From an uncultured Paracoccaceae bacterium (lineage in GTDB: Bacteria; Pseudomonadota; Alphaproteobacteria; Rhodobacterales; Rhodobacteraceae): a stretch of 64,000 bases of DNA. The stretch spans positions 372,001-436,000 of the forward strand of contig CANMMF010000005.1 in NCBI GenBank assembly GCA_947498985.1. The letters run 5' to 3'. Every line of letters begins with the position of its first letter. Position 1 is the first letter of the stretch. The notes beneath the pieces are model-generated. The model made no database searches, was not told where the DNA came from, and saw only the letters and a program-made list of their open reading frames with translations. The position numbers were made by a program, and so were the translations under genes. Positions 1-6,395 of the stretch are shown here, one piece after another.

Positions 1-1025
1 GCGACGTGGTGTTCGAGGCTGAGCATGGCATCGACGTGCAACTGCCCTTTGCCCGGCATTACCACCCGAAAGTGCCCGTGCTGCCGATGGTCATCGGCCA
101 TGCCAGCGCAGGCCAGGTGGCCGCCGCAATCGATCGGCTCATGCGCATCAAGGGAGAGACGCTCTTTGTGCTGTCGAGCGATCTCAGCCACTTTCTGCCC
201 CGCGCGCAGGCGGCACGGATCGACGGGCAGACCGCCGGGCTGATCGAGACCGGGCAGGGCGGTCGGCTGACCCCGGCGCATGCCTGCGGGGCGCGCGCGA
301 TTTCGGGCTGGTTTGCCTCGGCCACCGGTGCCGCCTGCCGCGTGATGCGGCTGGGGCAGGGCAATTCGCTGCGCGGCGGTGGCGATCCCGGCGGCGTGGT
401 CGGGTATGGCGCCTGGGCGCTCTTTGACGAGGCAGCCGATGTGCTGCCGCAGCGGTTGCGGCAGGAATTGCTGCGCGTGGCCCGGCAGGCCCTGGCGTCG
501 CAGATGACGCGCGGCGCCAGCCCTCGGCTCGATCTGTCGAGCTTTGCCACCCCGCAACGCAGCGTGATGGCCAGTTTCGTGAGCCTGGAGAGCGGCGGGT
601 TCTTGCGGGGCTGCATGGGCTCGATGGCGCCGCACCGGCCGCTGGTGAGCGATGTCATGGCCAACGCCGTGCTGGCGGGCTTCGGCGACACGCGGTTCAA
701 CCCGCTGACCGCGCCGGAGCTGGAGCGGATCGAGATCGGCGTCTCGCTGCTCACCCGGCCGCGCGCGCTGGAGGTGGACAGCGAGGCTGCGGCCTGCGCC
801 GCGCTGGTGCCCGGCAAGACCGGCCTCATCCTCAGCGAAGGCGACCGGCGCGCATTGTTTCTGCCCTCGGTCTGGCAGAAGACCGGTGGCGCGCGGAACT
901 TCCTCAGGGCGCTCAAACAGAAGGCCGGGATCGCGGCGGATCACTGGAGCGGGGACATCCGCCTGCAGGTTTTTCGCACCGAAAGCTTTGGCGAAACGCA
1001 GCACGCAGACCGCGCCATCGCCTGA
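1..1025 (+). CDS. AmmeMemoRadiSam system fusion protein, Memo-like (B) plus AMMECR1 (A) domains; 5' end outside the window
   Basis: The reading frame is open from the first bases, so the true start lies upstream. The visible part opens with EHGIDVQLPF, close to the conserved EHSxExQLPF segment of the MEMO1 family, and continues through LSSDLSHFLP, another Memo-family stretch, to about residue 140. From about residue 150 to the end it resembles AMMECR1, including a RGCMGSM segment like the conserved RGCIGT motif. Memo, AMMECR1 and a radical SAM protein form the widespread AmmeMemoRadiSam set; here the B and A parts are fused in one chain. The biochemical role of the set is not settled, so no reaction is assigned. 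A radical SAM partner would be expected just upstream, outside the window. Family assignment is fairly sure. Confidence 0.85.
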   Translation, partial: DVVFEAEHGIDVQLPFARHYHPKVPVLPMVIGHASAGQVAAAIDRLMRIKGETLFVLSSDLSHFLPRAQAARIDGQTAGLIETGQGGRLTPAHACGARAISGWFASATGAACRVMRLGQGNSLRGGGDPGGVVGYGAWALFDEAADVLPQRLRQELLRVARQALASQMTRGASPRLDLSSFATPQRSVMASFVSLESGGFLRGCMGSMAPHRPLVSDVMANAVLAGFGDTRFNPLTAPELERIEIGVSLLTRPRALEVDSEAAACAALVPGKTGLILSEGDRRALFLPSVWQKTGGARNFLRALKQKAGIAADHWSGDIRLQVFRTESFGETQHADRAIA

Positions 1026-1114
1026 CACGCCTGCGCGCATTCCCGCCGAATGAACACCGGCTGCGCGCCTGCGCACAAGCGACCCGCTTGCCCTTGCGTC
1101 AGATCTCGTGCAAT

Positions 1115-1132
1115 CTGAACCATACAGTTCAG
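1115..1132 (+). promoter_or_regulatory. CTGAAC-N6-GTTCAG inverted repeat upstream of a small exported protein gene
   Basis: Six-base perfect arms flank a CATACA spacer, and the core TGAACCATACAGTTCA has the shape of a TetR-type operator. It lies 18 bases before the ATG at 1151. A related 18-base element with the same outer bases sits 17 bases before the next small gene. Function is inferred from shape and position only. Confidence 0.45.
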
Positions 1133-1150
1133 TTCAGGAGGGGAATCCCG

Positions 1151-1537
1151 ATGCTGCGCACACATAGATTCCGCGATTTCAACCTCGCCAAAGCCGTCTC
1201 GCTCATGGCGCTCATTCTTCTGGGGCTCTGCGCCTCGCAGGTCTCCGCAACGCCGGAGAAACCCGGCGCGCGGGATCCGGAGCATCGCGCATTTGTCCTG
1301 CAAGCCTATGATTTCAATCCGCAAACCGCGTTTCTGCCGGGCGGAGATCTTGCCGCCGACCGCGCGCTCGGCAGAGTCGAAAGCGCGTGGCGGATGCAGG
1401 GCGAGACGCTCTGCCCGTCGCCGCCATTCGGCATAAGCGGCTTTGCCTGCCCCCCGGTTGTGGCGGAGCCGGACGCGGTGCAACTGACAGGCCTGTCACA
1501 TGTGCTGACACCCGTCGCACGTGTCCGCCGACCCTGA
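1151..1537 (+). CDS. Small exported protein of unknown function, copy 1 of a tandem pair
   Basis: A 128-residue protein. The ATG at 1151 was chosen because CAGGAGGGG lies a few bases before it; an earlier in-frame start has no such site. The N-terminus is basic (LRTHRFRDFNLAKA), then hydrophobic to about residue 32, ending AS-QVSA before TPEK, which reads as a cleavable signal peptide. The mature part is about 95 residues, has two cysteines near its C-terminus and no domain I recognise. Its first 25 residues match those of the next small gene (RFRDFNLAKA against FFRDFTLCKA), and both share an upstream motif, so the two look like diverged duplicates. Confidence 0.6.
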   Translation: MLRTHRFRDFNLAKAVSLMALILLGLCASQVSATPEKPGARDPEHRAFVLQAYDFNPQTAFLPGGDLAADRALGRVESAWRMQGETLCPSPPFGISGFACPPVVAEPDAVQLTGLSHVLTPVARVRRP

Positions 1538-1593
1538 ATTGCAACATTGGGACGCGGGTTCGTGATTTGTAAGAGAGCGGCCCGTCGGGCAAT

Positions 1594-1611
1594 CTGAGCC
1601 CAGTCATTCAG
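1594..1611 (+). promoter_or_regulatory. Second copy of the CTGA..CC......TTCAG leader motif
   Basis: The element CTGAGCCCAGTCATTCAG is preceded by GCAAT, exactly as in the copy at 1115-1132, and both are 18 bases long. It lies 17 bases before the ATG at 1629. Internal symmetry is weaker here (CTGA against TCAG only). The shared part may be an operator, a transcript start region or an RNA-binding site. Confidence 0.4.
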
Positions 1612-1628
1612 ACACGAGGGAGGGCGCC

Positions 1629-1850
1629 ATGCCCCGCAACATCTTTTTTCGGGATTTCACCCTGTGCAAGGCTGGTTTGCTGGTCGGATTGATTTCGCTG
1701 GCCGGCTGGATGGGCGAAGTGCCGAATGTCGCGACCGCCAAGGCCGACCCGGCGCCCGAACGGGTCGAGACCCTGACCATCCTGCCTGCCGCGCTGATCT
1801 TCTGGCAGGTGCATTGCGACAAGGAAAAATGGGTCGGCATCGCGCTTTGA
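1629..1850 (+). CDS. Small exported or membrane-anchored protein, copy 2 of a tandem pair
   Basis: A 73-residue protein with a good ribosome site (GAGGGAGG) before its ATG. It begins PRNIFFRDFTLCKA and then has a hydrophobic stretch to about residue 30 (LVGLISLAGWMGEV), so it is probably exported or anchored in the inner membrane. The rest, about 43 residues, shows no known domain. The N-terminus repeats the pattern of the gene at 1151 (FRDFxLxKA, then a hydrophobic run), while the C-terminal parts differ. It ends just before the convergent response regulator gene. Function unknown. Confidence 0.62.
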   Translation: MPRNIFFRDFTLCKAGLLVGLISLAGWMGEVPNVATAKADPAPERVETLTILPAALIFWQVHCDKEKWVGIAL

Positions 1851-1868
1851 CCGCCCGCGGGCCCGCGC

Positions 1869-2510
1869 TCAGAGATTGGCGCCGGTGCCCTGCAACACCC
1901 CATGCTCCAGCGCGTAGCGGGTCAGACCGGCGGTGGAGCTGATCCCCAGCTTGCGCTTGATGTTCTTGCGATGCGTCTCCACCGTGCGCACGGAAATATC
2001 GAGCATATTGGCCACCTCCTTGTTGGACCGGCCCTGCGCCAGTTGCAAAAGCACCATCTGTTCGCGGTTGGTGAGCGCCTCACCGGCGGGCCGGGACGGG
2101 CTCAGCGCGCCTTCGGCGCCGGTGCAGAGATAACGCTCCCCGGCCATGATCGCGTCGATGGCGCCCTTGATCTCTTCGGTGGGCACATCCTTCAGCAGAT
2201 AGCCGCGCGCGCCATGGCTGAGCGCGGTCGAGACATATTCGGGTGAATCGTGCATCGAGAGCACCAGAATGCGGGTTTCGGGCGCGCGTTCGAGGATCAT
2301 CTCGGTCGCCGACAGCCCGCCCAGCCCGGGCATGTTGAGATCCATCAGGATCACGTCGGGGCGCAGCGCATCCAGCTGGTCGATGATCTGCTGGCCATCG
2401 GCGAGCGTCGCGATGACAGTGATGTCGTCGTAGCTTTCGAGGATCGCCTCGATCCCCTCGGCGACCATCGGGTGGTCGTCCACAACCACGACACGGGTGA
2501 TCTTGCTCAT
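1869..2510 (-). CDS. NarL/FixJ-family response regulator (receiver plus LuxR-type HTH)
   Basis: A 213-residue response regulator. The receiver has the acidic pair D11/D12, phospho-acceptor D57 (ILMDLNMPG), S85 and K107 (YLLKDVP). The C-terminal LuxR-type helix-turn-helix starts near residue 145 (LTNREQMVLLQLAQGRSNKE). It overlaps the end of the histidine kinase gene by four bases (ATGA), so the two are translationally coupled. The pair is divergent from the TRAP transporter genes that begin at 4221, which suggests it controls their expression in response to the carried organic acid. The target is inferred from position only. Confidence 0.93.
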   Translation of the reverse strand: MSKITRVVVVDDHPMVAEGIEAILESYDDITVIATLADGQQIIDQLDALRPDVILMDLNMPGLGGLSATEMILERAPETRILVLSMHDSPEYVSTALSHGARGYLLKDVPTEEIKGAIDAIMAGERYLCTGAEGALSPSRPAGEALTNREQMVLLQLAQGRSNKEVANMLDISVRTVETHRKNIKRKLGISSTAGLTRYALEHGVLQGTGANL

Positions 2511-3946
2511 CCTGGTACCTTCAATTCCTTGATCGGGACGGCGCCGCCGCTGTCTTCGGGCGGCAGCAGATGGGTCAGGGTGACCTGCGCCTGAATGACC
2601 GTGCCGTCGCGGCCCGACAGCACCTGCAGCGCGCCGCCCAGCTGCTCCATCCGTTCCTGCATGTTGCGCAGCCCGATCCCGGGATGCGGGCCGCGCTTGT
2701 CGGGCAGGCCGCGGCCGTTGTCGGTGATGCGCAGCGTGGCCCCGGCGCGGTGGCCGCGCAGGTCGATCCTGACCCGCGACGCGCCCGCATGGCGTTCGAC
2801 ATTGGTGAGCGCCTCCTGCGCGATGCGGTAGAGCGCGATCTTGGCGTCCTGATCGAGCCGGTTGCGGAACACCACCGTGTCGAACTCGGTCTCGATGCCG
2901 GTGCGGGTCTGGAAATCGTCCGCCAGCGATTTCAGCGCCGGGCCAAGGCCCAGATCGTCCAGCACCCCGGGGCGCAGGTCGCGGCTGATGCGGCGCACCT
3001 CGTGGATCGCCTCGGTCAGGTTGTCGATGCCCTTTTCCAGCGTCTCGCCCGCGCGGCTGTCGCCTTGCCGCATCCGGCGGCGGGTCACGTCGAGCGCGTA
3101 TTTCACGCTCACCAGGATCTGGCTGATGCCGTCATGCAATTCGCGCGCCACGCGCCCGCGCTCTTCCTCCTGGGTGTCAAAGACCCGCTGGGTCAGTTCC
3201 TTGAGCTTGGCATCCGCCAGCCGCCGTTCGCGGATGTTGAGAAATAGCCCCGAGAGGAACACGCTCAGCAGCGCGGCCAGGGTGATGGCGCCGATATAGA
3301 GAAAGGTGCGCTGCACGCGGGTCTCGACCTCCGCCCGCGTGGCGGCGACCGAGGCCAGCACATCGTCGATGAAGACACCGGTGCCCACCGCCCAGCGCCA
3401 GGACGGAAACGAGGTGACATAGGTGATCATTCGCCCTTCCTGCCCGGAAGAGGGTTTGGGCCAGAGATGTTCGACAAAGCCCGCCCCGGCGCGCGCGGTA
3501 TAGATGAATTCCTGCACCACCGGCGTGCCTTCGCTGTCCTCCAGATCCCACCAGTTGGCGTTGATCAGCCCGGTCTGGCGCGGCGAGACAAGGTTGTTGC
3601 CGTCGTAATCGTAGACAAAGAAGAACCCCTCTTCGCCATAGATCATCGCCGACAGGATCTGCATCACCTGCTGCTTGGAGGCCTCGTCATCGGGCGCCGC
3701 GGAGCCGTAGACGAAGTAGAACCCGTTGCGCGCCTGCGTCACGTAATTCTGCAGCTCGAGCTTCTTGGCCTCGATGAGCTGCGTCTCGAGGCTGGTGATC
3801 TCGCGTTCGGCCAGCGCGCGCGACTGCGCGGCCACCACAAAGGCGATGGCCGAGGCCGCAAGGATCAGCGGCACGGAGGCCAGAAGAAAGAGCTTCTGTC
3901 CGTAGCTGAGCCGCCATCGGGGCATCCGGGTCAACAGCGCAAACAT
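2507..3946 (-). CDS. Membrane sensor histidine kinase with periplasmic Cache domain (HisKA_3 type)
   Basis: A 479-residue sensor from the chosen ATG (MFALLTRMPRW); the frame stays open upstream to 4054 and the extra 36 residues look unlike a kinase N-terminus. There is a first membrane segment (residues about 15-35), a periplasmic region of the single-Cache type (GEEGFFFVYDYDG, then SFPSWRWAVGTGVFIDD), a second membrane segment near residue 220, and the phospho-acceptor box RELHDGISQILVSVKYALD near residue 270. The ATPase domain has DNGRGLPD and GIGLRNMQERM. Periplasmic Cache domains of this kind often bind small carboxylates, which fits the neighbouring TRAP transporter. It should phosphorylate the regulator encoded immediately downstream. 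Confidence 0.9.
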   Translation of the reverse strand: MFALLTRMPRWRLSYGQKLFLLASVPLILAASAIAFVVAAQSRALAEREITSLETQLIEAKKLELQNYVTQARNGFYFVYGSAAPDDEASKQQVMQILSAMIYGEEGFFFVYDYDGNNLVSPRQTGLINANWWDLEDSEGTPVVQEFIYTARAGAGFVEHLWPKPSSGQEGRMITYVTSFPSWRWAVGTGVFIDDVLASVAATRAEVETRVQRTFLYIGAITLAALLSVFLSGLFLNIRERRLADAKLKELTQRVFDTQEEERGRVARELHDGISQILVSVKYALDVTRRRMRQGDSRAGETLEKGIDNLTEAIHEVRRISRDLRPGVLDDLGLGPALKSLADDFQTRTGIETEFDTVVFRNRLDQDAKIALYRIAQEALTNVERHAGASRVRIDLRGHRAGATLRITDNGRGLPDKRGPHPGIGLRNMQERMEQLGGALQVLSGRDGTVIQAQVTLTHLLPPEDSGGAVPIKELKVPG

Positions 3947-4220
3947 ATCCACATTGTAGCCAAGCCCGGCACGGGCGCAATCGGCGCAGATCGGGTGCTG
4001 CAGCGGCATGTGCGGGGCGGGGTTGGGCCGGGCCGTGCGGGTGTTACCGCTCACATGCCGGAAATTCCTGCCGCTTTTGCAGGCAATTGGCCGAATTGGC
4101 GCGCAAACTCCGTAGCAATGGGTATTTCTTCTCCCCGAGCGAGCCCATAGGGTGCAGCCACTAAAAAGGATCCGCGTAAGCGCGAAAACCGCGCACGCAT
4201 GTCTCTAAGGGAGGATTAAT

Positions 4221-5306
4221 ATGGATCGTCGTTCATTCCTACGCGCGTCAACCGTCGGCGCAGGTGCTGCCGCGGCCTCGACACTCGCCGCACCGGCCCT
4301 GGCGCAGGGCAGCCGCACGCTGACCATGGTCACGTCCTGGCCGCGCGGTTTCGCGGTTCTCGATGACGCCGCGACCTATTTCGAAACCATGGTCGGAGAG
4401 CTTTCCGGCGGGTCGCTGACCATCGACAAGAAAGCCCCGGGCGAGCTTGTGGGCGCGTTCGAGGTGTTCGACGCGGTGTCCTCCGGTCAGGCCGACCTCT
4501 ATCACTCCGCCGACTACTACTTCATCAGCCAGCACCCCGGTTATGCGTATTACACCGCCGTGCCGTTTGGCGGCACCGCGCAGGAGGTCAGCAACTGGTA
4601 CTACCATGGCGGCGGCGAAGAGCTGCATGACGAGCTGGGCTCGATCTTCAACCTCAAGGGCCTGCTCGCGGGCAACTCCGGCTCGCAGTCCGGTGGCTGG
4701 TTCCGCAACGAGATCAACAGCGCCGACGACTTCAACGGCCTGAAGTTCCGCATGCCCGGCCTCGGAGGCCAGGTGCTGGGCAAGATGGGCGCCTCGGTGC
4801 AGAACATCCCCGGCGGCGAACTTTATCAGGCGCTGAGCTCCGGTGCCCTCGACGGTCTGGAGTGGGTCGGCCCGATGGCCGACGAACGCGCCGGTTTCCA
4901 GGAAGTGGCCAAGATCTACTACACCGCCGGTTTCCACGAGCCGGGCTCGGCGCTGGCCGCCTCGGTCAACCTCGACGTCTGGAACGAGCTTTCCGACCAG
5001 CACAAGGCGATCCTGCGCTATGCCTCCATGGCAACCACGCAGATCCAGCTGGCCGAAACGCTGGCCAACAACGGTGCCGCTCTGGCCCGTCTGCAGGCGC
5101 AGGGCGTCAAGACGCTGCAGTTCTCCGACGATGTCTGGGATGCGTTCGGCGCGGCCTCTGCCGAGGTCATGGACGAGAACATGGACGACGAGCTCTTTGC
5201 CAAGATCCGCGAAAGCTTCGAAGCCAGCCTCGCACAGTCGGCGGCCTGGATCCAGAAGTCGGACGGCTACTATGTCGAGCAGCGCGTGCGCGTGCTGGGC
5301 GGCTGA
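4221..5306 (+). CDS. TRAP transporter substrate-binding protein, TakP-like
   Basis: A 361-residue periplasmic binding protein of the DctP superfamily. The N-terminus MDRRSFLRAS followed by a hydrophobic run and APALAQ is a twin-arginine (Tat) signal, so it is probably exported folded. GGGAGGATTAAT precedes the ATG. Segments such as KFRMPGLGG, with the arginine that usually binds the substrate carboxylate, and ALDGLEWVGP, with the Glu-Trp pair near the ligand, resemble the 2-oxo-acid binding protein TakP of Rhodobacter sphaeroides. The likely ligand is a small organic acid such as pyruvate, but specificity cannot be read from this alone. It is the first gene of a three-gene transporter set, separated from the permease genes by a terminator. 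Confidence 0.9.
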   Translation: MDRRSFLRASTVGAGAAAASTLAAPALAQGSRTLTMVTSWPRGFAVLDDAATYFETMVGELSGGSLTIDKKAPGELVGAFEVFDAVSSGQADLYHSADYYFISQHPGYAYYTAVPFGGTAQEVSNWYYHGGGEELHDELGSIFNLKGLLAGNSGSQSGGWFRNEINSADDFNGLKFRMPGLGGQVLGKMGASVQNIPGGELYQALSSGALDGLEWVGPMADERAGFQEVAKIYYTAGFHEPGSALAASVNLDVWNELSDQHKAILRYASMATTQIQLAETLANNGAALARLQAQGVKTLQFSDDVWDAFGAASAEVMDENMDDELFAKIRESFEASLAQSAAWIQKSDGYYVEQRVRVLGG

Positions 5307-5323
5307 TCCACCCCGAAAAACCG

Positions 5324-5354
5324 GAGGTCCCCGCTTGACGGGGACCTCTTTTTT
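5324..5354 (+). terminator. Rho-independent terminator between the TRAP binding-protein and permease genes
   Basis: A perfect 9-bp stem, GAGGTCCCC with GGGGACCTC, has a 7-base loop and is followed by six T. It lies 18 bases after the binding-protein stop and about 100 bases before the small permease gene. It should cut most transcripts, leaving the binding protein in excess over the permease. Confidence 0.9.
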
Positions 5355-5450
5355 GCGCCGGGACTGAAATCTTTGAAAGATTTCGGGTCTATTTCCGTGT
5401 AGGACATCGGAACTGCTTCGCCGGGAGCAACTGGAAATACGGGGGACATC

Positions 5451-6383
5451 ATGGAAGAAGAGGCCGCAACAGGCACGTTCATCGGGGCCATCGGCGGGTT
5501 TTTGGTCTGGGTCGTTCAGAACATCGCCATGGCTTTCTACAACCTGGGATATGCGATCACGCATCCCGGGCTCTGGCTCGACTGGAGCAGCAAGGAAGCG
5601 ATCATGCGCTTCGTCTATTATGGCGGATCGGTCGAATTCTTCTTTGTCTGTTTCACCTTCTTCCTTGTGATCTTTATCATAGGCTTCTGGCGCAACGACT
5701 TCCTCTGGGGGGTCGTGCGGGTGCTGGAAGCGCTGGCCAACACGGTGGGCCGCTTTGCCGCCTGGGCCGGCCTTCTGATGGTGCTGCAGCAGGTGATCAT
5801 CGTCTTCATGCAGCGGATCTTTACCCGGCCCGACATCTCCATCGGGTTCGGCATTCCGCTGCAGTTCGACATCTCCTGGTTCGCCGAGGAGCTCAAGCTC
5901 TACAATGCCATCGTGGTCTGCCTGTGCCTGACCTACACCTTTGTGCAGGGCGGGCATGTGCGCGTCGATCTGGTCTATTCGGCGGTCAGCTACCGCACCA
6001 AGCGGGTGATCGACATGTTCGGCTCGATGTTCTTCATGATCCCGATGGCGGTTCTGATCTGGCTTTACTCGTGGTTCTTCCTCTGGCGGCACCTGATCGT
6101 GCCGAACCCCTCGGCCTCCGACACGCTGGACCGGCTGCTCAACAAGTCCCGCGCGCTGCGCTGGAATGTCGAGACCATCGGCTTCAGCCCCAACGGCTTC
6201 ACCGCCTATTTCCTCTTCAAGATCCTGATGGTTGTCATGGTCGGCATGATATTCATCCACGCCTGGAGCTTCTTCTACCGCTCCTATCTGGAGTGGAAGG
6301 AAGGCCCGGAGAGCGAAAACAAATATCTCGACAAAGACGTGCTCGAACAGGGTGAAGAACCCTACGACCACGCAGAATTCTAG
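5451..6383 (+). CDS. TRAP transporter small permease subunit (DctQ family, long form)
   Basis: A 310-residue integral membrane protein; ordinary DctQ proteins are about 160-200 residues. There are hydrophobic segments near residues 10-35, 57-80, 95-115, 155-170 and 190-215, and a late one near 260-285. The conserved DctQ core is in the middle (EELKLYNAIVVCLCLTYTFV, then GGHVRVDLVY, a typical signature). The extra N- and C-terminal parts are usual for the TakQ-type subgroup. It forms the transporter with the large subunit that starts 13 bases later and uses a sodium gradient, by family knowledge. Confidence 0.88.
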   Translation: MEEEAATGTFIGAIGGFLVWVVQNIAMAFYNLGYAITHPGLWLDWSSKEAIMRFVYYGGSVEFFFVCFTFFLVIFIIGFWRNDFLWGVVRVLEALANTVGRFAAWAGLLMVLQQVIIVFMQRIFTRPDISIGFGIPLQFDISWFAEELKLYNAIVVCLCLTYTFVQGGHVRVDLVYSAVSYRTKRVIDMFGSMFFMIPMAVLIWLYSWFFLWRHLIVPNPSASDTLDRLLNKSRALRWNVETIGFSPNGFTAYFLFKILMVVMVGMIFIHAWSFFYRSYLEWKEGPESENKYLDKDVLEQGEEPYDHAEF

Positions 6384-6395
6384 GGAGGCGGGATT

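Noticed and set aside
4055-4220. Sigma-54 promoter before the TRAP binding-protein gene
   Set aside because: No clear TGGCAC-N5-TTGCA pattern was found in the gap; only weak half-matches.
4248-6371. A minus-strand frame of about 700 codons across the TRAP genes
   Set aside because: It is opposite to well-supported coding sequence of the binding protein and small permease, and its amino acid make-up (many His, Gln, Asp) shows no protein-like segment.
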